Positions 1-7,640 of a DNA stretch of 64,000 nucleotides are shown here, in pieces (position 1 is the stretch's first letter; each line of letters starts with the position of its first letter). Position numbers and translations under genes: made by a program. The notes below the pieces were generated by a model that ran no database searches, was not told the origin of the DNA, and saw only the letters and a list, made by a program, of their open reading frames with translations. The stretch is from Streptomyces sp. T12 (GTDB lineage Bacteria; Actinomycetota; Actinomycetes; Streptomycetales; Streptomycetaceae). Where the stretch lies: assembly GCF_028736035.1 (NCBI RefSeq), contig NZ_CP117866.1, positions 620,001-684,000 on the forward strand, given 5' to 3'.

Positions 1-1522
1 CTTCAACGCCGTACGCTCCGCGCACAACCCGATGAGCATTGCCCTGCTCGACGCGTGCGACCGTCTCGGCATGCTCGTCATGGACGAGCTGTTCGACGTG
101 TGGACGGTCGCGAAGTCCGGTGACGACTACTCGCGCAGATTCCCGCAGTGGTGGGAACGCGACGTCGACTCGCTCGTGGCGAAGGACTTCAACCACCCCA
201 GCGTGATCATGTACTCGATCGGCAACGAGATCATCGAAGCCGGAACCCCGCACGGTACGCGCCTGGGCCGCCAGATCGCCGATCGGGTGCGCGCGCAGGA
301 CCCCACCCGCCTGGTCACCCACGCGCTCCAGGGCATGTACATCGCCCGCGACAAGATCCCCGCGCTGAAGGCCGAACTGGGCCAGGACGCCGCCCCTGTC
401 CGGGGCCTGAACGACTACCTGGGCCAGGTGACACACCTGATCGACGCCCTCATGGCCTCGCCGGTCGTCGGAGAACGACTCGTCGAACCCGCCTCCGTTC
501 TCGACGTCGTGGGGCTCAACTACGGCGAGAGCCGGTACGTGCTGGACAAGGAGGCGTACCCCAACCGCGTGGTCGTGGGCTCGGAGACATTCCCGACGAA
601 GATCGACCGGCTGTGGCAGCTCGTCACCGAGAACCCCCACGTCATCGGCGACTTCACCTGGACCGCATGGGACTTCCTCGGCGAGGTCGGAACCGGCCGG
701 CACGTCTATCCCGAGGACCAGCAGGTACACCGCGCCCCCTACCCGTGGCTCACCGCCGAGTGCGGGGACATCGACATCATCGGGCAGCGTCACCCGATCT
801 CCTACTACCGCGAGATCGTCTACGGGCTCACACAGACGCCCTACCTCGCCGTGCGACGCCCCCGGGAGGACGGTTACGTCATCAAGCCCAGGGCATGGAC
901 CTGGGCCGATGTCTTCCCCAGCTGGACCTTCGAGGCTCCTGTCGGCTCGCCGCTCCATGTCGAGGCGTACGCGGCGGCCGAGGAGGTCGAGTTCCGGCTC
1001 AACGGCACCACCGTCGCGACCGTGCCCGTCGGCACCGAGCGGAACTTCGTCGCCGAAGCCGACGTGCCCTACGAGCCCGGTCTCCTGGAGGTCGTGGCGT
1101 ACCGCGACGGAGCGGAGGTGGGACGCTCGGCGCTGCGCACCGCCGGCGAACCCACGCACCTGAGCCTGGAGACGGACCGCACCGAACTCGGCGCCGATCC
1201 GCAGCGGTTGGTCCACATCGACATCACCCTGATCGACGACAACGGTGTACTCAACCCGAACCGGGACACAAAGATCACGATCCAGGTCGACGGTCCCGGT
1301 GTCCTCCAAGGATTCGGTACGGGAGCGCCGTCCACCGAGGAGAGCTTCCTCGACGATTCCGCCACGTCGTTCAAGGGACGTGCCCTGGCGATCGTCCGGG
1401 CCACCGGGGAAACGGGACGGATCACCGTCACAGCCCGGGCGCACGGACTCCCGGACGCCTCCCTCGAGATCGACGTCGTCCAGGCACCCATTCATCACGT
1501 GACAGGGGAAGGACAGAAATGA
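1..1522 (+). CDS. Glycoside hydrolase family 2 protein (beta-galactosidase-like), 5'-truncated by window edge
   Basis: The frame is already open at base 2 and encodes FNAVRSAHNP just before the first visible Met at base 32, so the N-terminal sugar-binding and Ig-like domains lie outside the window. The visible ~506 residues hold most of the TIM barrel: LLDACDRLGMLVMDELFDVW, then YSIGNEI with the acid/base Glu (around base 225), and GSETFPTK, whose Glu is the likely nucleophile (around base 585). A DUF4982-like Ig fold follows (about 890-1150; VEFRLNG), then a Big/invasin-like beta domain. Family knowledge: GH2 enzymes with DUF4982 hydrolyse beta-galactosides or related beta-glycosides by retention; the exact substrate cannot be read. 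The stop overlaps the start of the next gene (ATGA, 1519-1522), so the two are probably co-translated. No signal can be judged without the 5' end. Confidence 0.9.
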   Translation, partial: FNAVRSAHNPMSIALLDACDRLGMLVMDELFDVWTVAKSGDDYSRRFPQWWERDVDSLVAKDFNHPSVIMYSIGNEIIEAGTPHGTRLGRQIADRVRAQDPTRLVTHALQGMYIARDKIPALKAELGQDAAPVRGLNDYLGQVTHLIDALMASPVVGERLVEPASVLDVVGLNYGESRYVLDKEAYPNRVVVGSETFPTKIDRLWQLVTENPHVIGDFTWTAWDFLGEVGTGRHVYPEDQQVHRAPYPWLTAECGDIDIIGQRHPISYYREIVYGLTQTPYLAVRRPREDGYVIKPRAWTWADVFPSWTFEAPVGSPLHVEAYAAAEEVEFRLNGTTVATVPVGTERNFVAEADVPYEPGLLEVVAYRDGAEVGRSALRTAGEPTHLSLETDRTELGADPQRLVHIDITLIDDNGVLNPNRDTKITIQVDGPGVLQGFGTGAPSTEESFLDDSATSFKGRALAIVRATGETGRITVTARAHGLPDASLEIDVVQAPIHHVTGEGQK

Positions 1523-2169
1523 CCTACGCGCCGACATCGGCCGGTTCGCCCAACATCGAGGTCGGCCCGAAGTGGCAGCGTCCTGACGGGGAGTTGCTCG
1601 CACAGTTCCAGCGGCACTCGGTCGCGAACATCGGAGACGCACTCGGGCGCCTCGGCATGCCCGACGGTGGCATCACACCCCTCTGGGACGGCTGCCGTGC
1701 CGTGGGCAGCGCCCTGACGGTCCTGACGGTCGCCGGAGACGATCTGGCCGTGATCGACGCCGTCGCGCACATCGAACCCGGCGACTTCCTCGTCATCAAC
1801 GGATTCGGTTACCCGGGCCGGGCCGTGATGGGCGACATCCTCACCCAGTACTTCTCCTCGCGGGGTGCCGTAGGAGCGATCGTCGACGGAGCGGTCAGGG
1901 ACCGCGACGAGATCCGGCAGCAGCAGTTCCCCGTTTGGTCGCGCTCGGTCACGCCGGCAGGGCCCTGGAAACACGGCCCGGGAGCCGTCGGGACGCCCGT
2001 CGCCATCGGCGGTGTCGTCATCACCCCCGGTGACGTGGTCGTGGCCGACGCCGACGGCATCGTCGCAGTGCCCCTGAAGAAGGCGTATGACATCGCCGCC
2101 GAGCTGGCGCGGATCGCGGAATCCGAGCAGGGCATGCGCACGCAGGCCAAGCAGGCGCCCACGAAATGA
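1519..2169 (+). CDS. RraA-family protein (HMG/CHA aldolase or RNase E regulator-like)
   Basis: 216 residues starting at an ATGA overlap with the GH2 gene; the overlap decides the start. The core GDILTQYFSSRGAVGAIVDG followed by AVRDRDE fits the family pattern of a Gly, about 20 residues and then Arg-Asp, which in the aldolases binds the divalent metal and the pyruvate enolate. In actinomycetes, which lack a typical E. coli RNase E regulation partner for it, such proteins are usually 4-hydroxy-4-methyl-2-oxoglutarate or oxaloacetate-decarboxylase type enzymes. Translational coupling to a glycosidase points to a role in sugar-acid or aromatic breakdown, but this is inference. Length is normal for the family. 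Confidence 0.85.
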   Translation: MTYAPTSAGSPNIEVGPKWQRPDGELLAQFQRHSVANIGDALGRLGMPDGGITPLWDGCRAVGSALTVLTVAGDDLAVIDAVAHIEPGDFLVINGFGYPGRAVMGDILTQYFSSRGAVGAIVDGAVRDRDEIRQQQFPVWSRSVTPAGPWKHGPGAVGTPVAIGGVVITPGDVVVADADGIVAVPLKKAYDIAAELARIAESEQGMRTQAKQAPTK

Positions 2170-2193
2170 GCCGCGGACATGAAGAGGACGCGC

Positions 2194-2793
2194 ATGCGCA
2201 GGGATCAGCGGTTGAACAACGCCAAGCTGATCCAGGCCGCCGCAGAGCTTTTCGAGCGTTGCGAGCAGCCGATCAGCCTCGCCGACATCGCTCGGCAGGC
2301 GGATGTGTCGGTCGCGACGGCTTACCGGCACTTCGAGTCCGCGGACGACGCCCTCAGCGCCTACCGACGGGACATCGTGGGCAAGTTCCGCGATCACAGT
2401 CTCGAGCAGCCGAGCAACGGTCTGGCCCTGCTCGAGAGTGTCTGCGGCTTCTGGGTGGACCTCATCCTCGCCGAAGGCGCGGCGCTGGTGCACCGCCGGT
2501 CCTCGGAAGGGTTCCTCGCGCGGTACAAGGCCCAGGAGCCGTACTTGGAAGGCCAGGCGGAGGCCCTCGCCCGCCCCATCCGCGAACTCGTGGCGATTCT
2601 CGGGGTGGGCGAGCTCGTCGGCGTCGAGGACGAGGCCGCCTTCCTGTGGAACGTCCTCTTCGACCCTCGGGAGATCTTCGACCTGCGTGACACGCTCTCA
2701 CTGCCGCCCGCTCAGATCACGCGCCGACTGGTATCGGCGTTCCGCGGCGCACTGCTCGGCTGGGCGACTGCTCGGCTGGGCGAACCAGCCTGA
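2194..2793 (+). CDS. TetR-family transcriptional regulator
   Basis: 199 residues from the ATG at 2194, chosen because GAAGAGG (2181-2187) sits 6 bases upstream; an in-frame ATG at 2179 lacks a ribosome site. The N-terminal HTH is clear: LIQAAAELFERC, then ISLADIARQADVSVATAYRH, the usual TetR helix-turn-helix with the trailing FES helix. The C-terminal ligand-binding part (residues ~60-199) is helical and not assignable. It lies 24 bases after the RraA gene and 78 bases before the oxidoreductase gene, all on one strand, so it probably controls one or both neighbours. Effector unknown. Confidence 0.88.
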   Translation: MRRDQRLNNAKLIQAAAELFERCEQPISLADIARQADVSVATAYRHFESADDALSAYRRDIVGKFRDHSLEQPSNGLALLESVCGFWVDLILAEGAALVHRRSSEGFLARYKAQEPYLEGQAEALARPIRELVAILGVGELVGVEDEAAFLWNVLFDPREIFDLRDTLSLPPAQITRRLVSAFRGALLGWATARLGEPA

Positions 2794-2871
2794 CCGCGAG
2801 GAAGCCGTCTCTCCGCACGCGCAGACGGGCGGGACCTTCAGCAGCCCCAGATTGTTGTGAGGAAGAGGACG

Positions 2872-5800
2872 ATGACTGCACCCATCACCGAGACCGGGCA
2901 GCCGGGCAGCCGACGCTTCCGTCTGGATGACCGCTACCGCCGCGAGGAAGGCGTCGTGCACCTCTCCGGGATCCAGGCTCTCGTCCGCGTTCTGCTGGAC
3001 CGCTCCCGGCGTGACAACACGAACGGACTGCATACCGCGACATTCGTCTCGGGATACGAGGGATCACCACTCGCCGGCTACGACATCGAGTTGGGCCGAC
3101 GCGGGGCGTTGTTGCACGAGCACGACATCGTCCACAAACCGGGGCTGAACGAGGAGCTCGCCGCGACCGCCGTCATGGGCAGCCAGTTGGCCGGCCAGGT
3201 CAGCGCTTCGCGGTGCGACGGCGTCGTGGGCATCTGGTACGGCAAGTCCCCCGGCCTCGATCGCGCCTCCGACGCTCTCCGCCACGCGAACCTGGTGGGA
3301 ACCGACCCTTCCGGCGGTGCGGTCGCGCTGGTCGGCGACGACCCGGGAGCCAAGTCGTCCAGCGTGCCGTGTGCCAGCGAGGCGACGCTCGCGGACCTGG
3401 CGATCCCGACGCTGTACCCGGCCGATGCCCAGGACGTCCTCGACTTCGGGCTCCACGCGCAGTTCCTCTCCCGGTTCAGCGGCCTGTGGTCGGGCCTGAA
3501 GATCACTACCGCCGTGGCGGACTCAGCGTCCACGGCCGTCGTGGCACGCGATCGGATCACGGGCACCGAGGGCGACGGGAGCCCCAGCCCGCACAAGCCG
3601 AGCTCCATGCTCCTGGGCGCCAACCTCATGGCCCTCGAACGCAGCCTGCACGACATCCGCCTCCCTCGTGCCGTGGCGTACGCCCGCCTCAACCGCCTCA
3701 ACCGCCTGGTCCAGCGCGGGCCGTCGGACACCATCGGCATCCTGACATCCGGCAAGACCTACCTCGACGTCCGCGAGGCCCTCCGCATCATCGGCCTCAC
3801 CGACACAGACCTCGCACGGTACGGCATCAGGATCCTCAAGCTCGGCATGGTCTTCCCCCTCGAACGCGACGCCGTCATCGAGTTCGCGGACGGTCTCGAC
3901 CAGCTGGTCGTCGTCGAGGAGAAACGGCCGTTCCTCGAAACCGCCGTCAAGGAGATCCTCTACGGCCGCCCCAACGCCCCGGTCGTCCACGGCAAACAGG
4001 ACCAGGACGGGCAATCGCTGTTCAGTCGCTCAGGAGAGCTCGACGTGGACAGCATCGCCACCGGACTGTCCAGGGTGCTCGCTCCGCTCGGCATCGAAGC
4101 CGCCCGCGCATGGCGTCAGCGGCCCAAAGCGCGTTCGACGTTGGCGCTGCCGCTTCTGGCCCGCAGCCCGTACTACTGCTCGGGGTGTCCGCACAACACC
4201 TCGACCACCGCCGGCGGGGACTCACTGGTCGGCGCTGGGATCGGCTGCCACTCCATGGTCGTGTTCATGGATCCCGAACAGGTCGGCTCGGTCGTCGGCA
4301 TGACCCAGATGGGCGGGGAAGGTGCTCAGTGGATCGGAATGGAGCCGTTCGTCGACGCCGACCACTTCGTGCAGAACATCGGTGACGGCACCTTCATGCA
4401 TTCGGGCAGTCTGGCCGTCCGGGCAGCGGTCGCCGCGGGGGTGAACGTCACGTTCAAGCTGCTCTACAACGGAACGGTCGCCATGACCGGCGGCCAGGAC
4501 GCCGTCGGTGCCCTGCCGGTCGACCGGCTCGCCGCCATGCTGCTGCACGAAGGCGTCGCCAAAGTGATCATCACGACAGAGGACCGGGCCCGCATCCCGC
4601 GGGCCCGGCTTCCGAAGTCGGTGAAGGTTCTGGACCGGGCCGAGATCGAGGGAGCGCTGGCGGAGCTGAAGGCCACTGCCGGTGTCACGGTCCTCATCCA
4701 TGACCAGGAATGCGCCGCCGAGAAACGGCGTGCGCGTCGGCGCGGCAAGGCCGAGGCGCCGACGACGCGCGTGTGGATCAACGAGCGCATCTGCGAGGGC
4801 TGCGGTGACTGCGGCCGCAAGTCGAACTGTCTGTCGGTTCACCCGGTCTCGACCGAGTTCGGCCGCAAGACCAGGATCGACCAGTCCTCGTGCAACCTGG
4901 ACTATTCGTGTCTCGACGGCGACTGCCCGGCGTTCATGACCATCACGCCCGCCGGCAAGCCGAAGCACGCCGACCTTCCCGCCCTGGGGGCCACCGACAT
5001 CGCCGAGCCGGCCCGCACGGCCGGCGCCGACTCCTTCGGCATGCGGATCACCGGGATCGGGGGAACCGGCATCGTCACCATCTCGCAGGTGCTGGCGACC
5101 GCGGCCGTCATCGACGGCCGCCACGCCCGCAGCCTCGACCAGACCGGACTGGCCCAGAAGGGCGGCGCGGTCGTCTCCGACATCAAGATCACTGATGATG
5201 TCGTCGAACAGGGCGCCAAGATCGCCGAGGGACAATGCGACCTCTACCTCGCGTGCGATCCGCTCGTCGCGACCGACCCGAAGTACCTCTCCGTCGCCTC
5301 CGCGGATCGCACCGTCGCCGTCATGACCACAACCGAGATACCCACCGGCCAGATGGTGGTCGACACGACCGTCAGCTTCCCGGCTCCCGATGTCGTACGT
5401 CATGCCGTCCACGACGCAATGCGCCGGCTCATCGCTCTGGACTCCGGCTCGCTGGCCACGCAGCTCTTCGACGACGAGCAGTACGCCAACATGCTCCTGG
5501 TGGGTGCCGCTTACCAGACCGGGCTGCTGCCGATGGCGGCTTCGGCCATCGAAGAGGCCATCACCCTGAACGCAGTCGCCGTCGAACGCAATATGCAGGC
5601 CTTCCGGCGAGGCCGCCAGGCGGTCGCCGACCCCGAGGCGCTGAGTGCCGCGCTTGCCGACCCGACGCTCCCAGACGTGGAACTGCGGCTGCCCGCCGGG
5701 ACCACCGAGCTCGTGGCGTTGGTCACCGATGATGAGGAATCGGAGCTGCATCGCCTCCTCACCGTGCGTGTGGCCGACCTCATCGACTACCAGGACAGGC

Positions 5801-6402
5801 GCTACGCCCGCGCCTACGTCGACTTCGTCCAGACGGTGGCAGCCACGGAGCGCGCTGCCGCCGACGGCTCGACCGAGCTGACCGAGGCTGTCGCCCGCTG
5901 TCTCCACAAGCTCATGGCATACAAGGACGAGTACGAGGTCGCACGACTCGCCATCGACCCAGCCGTGGACGACCACATCACCGCGGCATTCGGAAGCGCG
6001 AGCCGACGCTCCTACCGCCTGCATCCGCCCGTCCTGCGAGCCCTGGGCATGGAAAGGAAGGTCGCTCTCGGAAGCTGGTTCCGCCCGGTCCTCAAACTGC
6101 TGCATGGGCTGCGGCGCGTTCGAGGAACCCGCCTCGACGTGTTCGGACTCCAGCACGTGCGACGCATCGAGCGTGAACTCGTCGTCGAGTACCGGGAGTC
6201 GATCAAGACCGCGCTCGCGCTCCTGAACGAGGAGAACCTGGCCGAGGTCCGCCGGCTCGCGGAACTGCCCGATGCGGTCCGTGGATACGAAGGCGTCAAA
6301 CTCGCGGCCATTGAGCGCTACCAGGCCGAACAGGCGCGCATACTCGGCGAGTTGCGGGAGAGCGCGGACCCCGTCCCGACGGAAGCCGGGCAGGGCCGTT
6401 GA
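2872..6402 (+). CDS. Indolepyruvate:ferredoxin oxidoreductase, fused alpha-gamma type
   Basis: 1176 residues from the ATG at 2872, which has AGGAAG (2860-2865) six bases upstream; a GTG at 2857 is less likely. It oxidatively decarboxylates aryl/branched 2-oxoacids (for example indolepyruvate) to acyl-CoA with ferredoxin as electron acceptor, in the cytoplasm. Domain order: N-terminal pyrimidine-binding domain (FVSGYEGSPLAGYD), thiamine-diphosphate region with YYCSGCPHN (~433) and GIGCHSM, an Fe-S segment CEGCGDCGRKSNC (~640), the gamma domain with GIGGTGIVTISQ (~728) and a C-terminal helical domain of the DUF6537 type (~930-1176). Full length for this class of single-chain enzyme, with no lesions. 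The preceding TetR gene is the likely regulator. Confidence 0.93.
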   Translation: MTAPITETGQPGSRRFRLDDRYRREEGVVHLSGIQALVRVLLDRSRRDNTNGLHTATFVSGYEGSPLAGYDIELGRRGALLHEHDIVHKPGLNEELAATAVMGSQLAGQVSASRCDGVVGIWYGKSPGLDRASDALRHANLVGTDPSGGAVALVGDDPGAKSSSVPCASEATLADLAIPTLYPADAQDVLDFGLHAQFLSRFSGLWSGLKITTAVADSASTAVVARDRITGTEGDGSPSPHKPSSMLLGANLMALERSLHDIRLPRAVAYARLNRLNRLVQRGPSDTIGILTSGKTYLDVREALRIIGLTDTDLARYGIRILKLGMVFPLERDAVIEFADGLDQLVVVEEKRPFLETAVKEILYGRPNAPVVHGKQDQDGQSLFSRSGELDVDSIATGLSRVLAPLGIEAARAWRQRPKARSTLALPLLARSPYYCSGCPHNTSTTAGGDSLVGAGIGCHSMVVFMDPEQVGSVVGMTQMGGEGAQWIGMEPFVDADHFVQNIGDGTFMHSGSLAVRAAVAAGVNVTFKLLYNGTVAMTGGQDAVGALPVDRLAAMLLHEGVAKVIITTEDRARIPRARLPKSVKVLDRAEIEGALAELKATAGVTVLIHDQECAAEKRRARRRGKAEAPTTRVWINERICEGCGDCGRKSNCLSVHPVSTEFGRKTRIDQSSCNLDYSCLDGDCPAFMTITPAGKPKHADLPALGATDIAEPARTAGADSFGMRITGIGGTGIVTISQVLATAAVIDGRHARSLDQTGLAQKGGAVVSDIKITDDVVEQGAKIAEGQCDLYLACDPLVATDPKYLSVASADRTVAVMTTTEIPTGQMVVDTTVSFPAPDVVRHAVHDAMRRLIALDSGSLATQLFDDEQYANMLLVGAAYQTGLLPMAASAIEEAITLNAVAVERNMQAFRRGRQAVADPEALSAALADPTLPDVELRLPAGTTELVALVTDDEESELHRLLTVRVADLIDYQDRRYARAYVDFVQTVAATERAAADGSTELTEAVARCLHKLMAYKDEYEVARLAIDPAVDDHITAAFGSASRRSYRLHPPVLRALGMERKVALGSWFRPVLKLLHGLRRVRGTRLDVFGLQHVRRIERELVVEYRESIKTALALLNEENLAEVRRLAELPDAVRGYEGVKLAAIERYQAEQARILGELRESADPVPTEAGQGR

Positions 6403-6619
6403 ACTCGATGTGAGGCAGGCCGTCTCGCGGGAGCCATCGGCTCAGGGAGTACGGCCGCGTCCGGCCCGGAGGCTCGCCCACAGGTCCGTTGCCCCGCCCC
6501 GGACGCGCGCATGGTGAAACTGACACCATGCCGGTTCGGTACGGGACCCGGTCGGCATGATTGGCCACGCCAGCGAGACGCCCAGTTGTTCGGTTCCGTG
6601 ATCGCCCGCCGTGCGGCTG

Positions 6620-6778
6620 CTTCATTCCCGTGGCAGCGATTCCCTTGACGAGGTAGCGCCGGCCGACCAAGAGGACGACGAAGAGCGGGATCAGCCTGAT
6701 GACGGACATCGCGAACCGCGTTCCCAGGGAACGGTGGCCGAGGACGACCTCGTCGCCGGCCACGAGCGTGAGGGCGGC
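6620..6778 (-). pseudogene. Remnant: C-terminus of a carbohydrate ABC transporter permease (MalG-like)
   Basis: The minus strand encodes RFAMSVIRLIPLFVVLLVGR followed by RYLVKGIAATGMKQ. The transmembrane segment plus the ending RYxVxGIAATGxK is the characteristic C-terminus of sugar ABC permeases of the MalG/CUT1 class. Only about 53 residues are recognisable; the EAA-loop part is absent and the frame then runs into unrelated sequence. It is a deletion remnant next to a decayed rhamnosidase gene on the same strand, which suggests a lost rhamnoside-uptake locus. Confidence 0.6.
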
Positions 6779-6855
6779 CCGGATTTCTCGTCTCGAGGGA
6801 GACCGAGGTGGCGGCCCCACCGTGGGCCACGGCATCCATCAGTTCCACTTCGCCG

Positions 6856-7085
6856 TCACTGCTGCGGCTTGGCAACAAGATCGGGAGGCCCACCGACGCA
6901 GAATGTGTGGGTGCCCGCGCCGAGTTCGACCACGTCCCCTTCCCCGGGTGGCGAGAACAGTCCGCCGATACCTCGCCGTGCGAGGTGGCCAGTCTGGTGG
7001 AGGCCGAGGTCAGCCCACCGCCGGGTCTGGGCGCCACGAGCACGCGCCGGTAGCCCGGTTCGAGGGGGGCGAGGTGTGGGGCTGC
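6856..7085 (-). pseudogene. Remnant: C-terminus of a GH78 alpha-L-rhamnosidase
   Basis: On the minus strand one frame reads EPGYRRVLVAPRPGGGLTSA and continues to SHGEVSADC; after a frameshift the adjoining frame gives GDVVELGAGTHTFCVGG and stops (TGA, 6858-6856). Both pieces match the all-beta C-terminal domain of GH78 rhamnosidases (PGYRR..PRPGGGLT..A and the closing V-E-x-G-x-G-x-H-T-F). The catalytic (alpha/alpha)6 barrel is missing. The gene is dead and lay upstream of the permease remnant in the same direction. Confidence 0.55.
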
Positions 7086-7513
7086 GGGGGCAGCGACATG
7101 GCGGGCGGGCGAGGCAGGCGCCGTCGTGACTACGGATACCCGCGCCGGGCCACCTCGCGGAGATGTCCGCAGGCTGCGTGAGTCATCACCGATGTCCCTG
7201 CTCATGTGCCGAACTGTCCCGGGTCGCTGCAGTGGTCGACGCGTTGAGCCGCGCCCTGTTCCGCCCGCTCACGCGCCAGGAGCCCGCGCCGCTCCTCCCG
7301 GTGCTCGCGCTGTGCGACCGGGTCGGGGACGGGCGCGGCGACCAACAACGGCCTTGGGTGTAGGGGTGTCGGGGCGTAGCGGTCGCCTGCCCGGCGGCTC
7401 CGGTGTCGACGATCTCACCGCCTCGGCTCGCGCCTCAGGCCTGCTCACCACGTCTGGACCAGCGGTTTCCGCTCCGCCCACAGGGGGGGCACCCCATTTC
7501 TTCGCCACCGCGT
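7086..7513. other. Gene-poor stretch, no confident gene
   Basis: No frame here gives a recognisable protein. A weak possibility is a decayed MarR-type regulator C-terminus on the plus strand near 7216-7360 (a frame encoding VVDALSRALFRPLT), but similarity by eye is too thin to call it. Confidence 0.3.
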
Positions 7514-7531
7514 CTGCTGCGATCGCAGTAG
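7514..7531. promoter_or_regulatory. Near-perfect 18-bp palindrome upstream of MMPL gene
   Basis: CTGCTGCGATCGCAGTAG is symmetric at 8 of 9 paired positions around a perfect TGCGATCGCA core. It lies 110 bases before the MMPL start, a position and form typical of a dimeric repressor site. The binding protein is unknown. Confidence 0.35.
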
Positions 7532-7640
7532 GCGCAAGTGTCTGCGAACGGCCAATGACGAGAGGCCGGAGAACTGCGAGCGTGAGGGTGGGCCGTGATC
7601 ACCGGCTCCGTTGCATGGCATTTTCTGGAAAGGCACGTCG

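Noticed and set aside
4222..6156. 644-codon open frame on the minus strand opposite the oxidoreductase gene
   Set aside because: High-GC shadow frame; the plus strand encodes an intact, motif-complete enzyme and the minus product has no recognisable domain.
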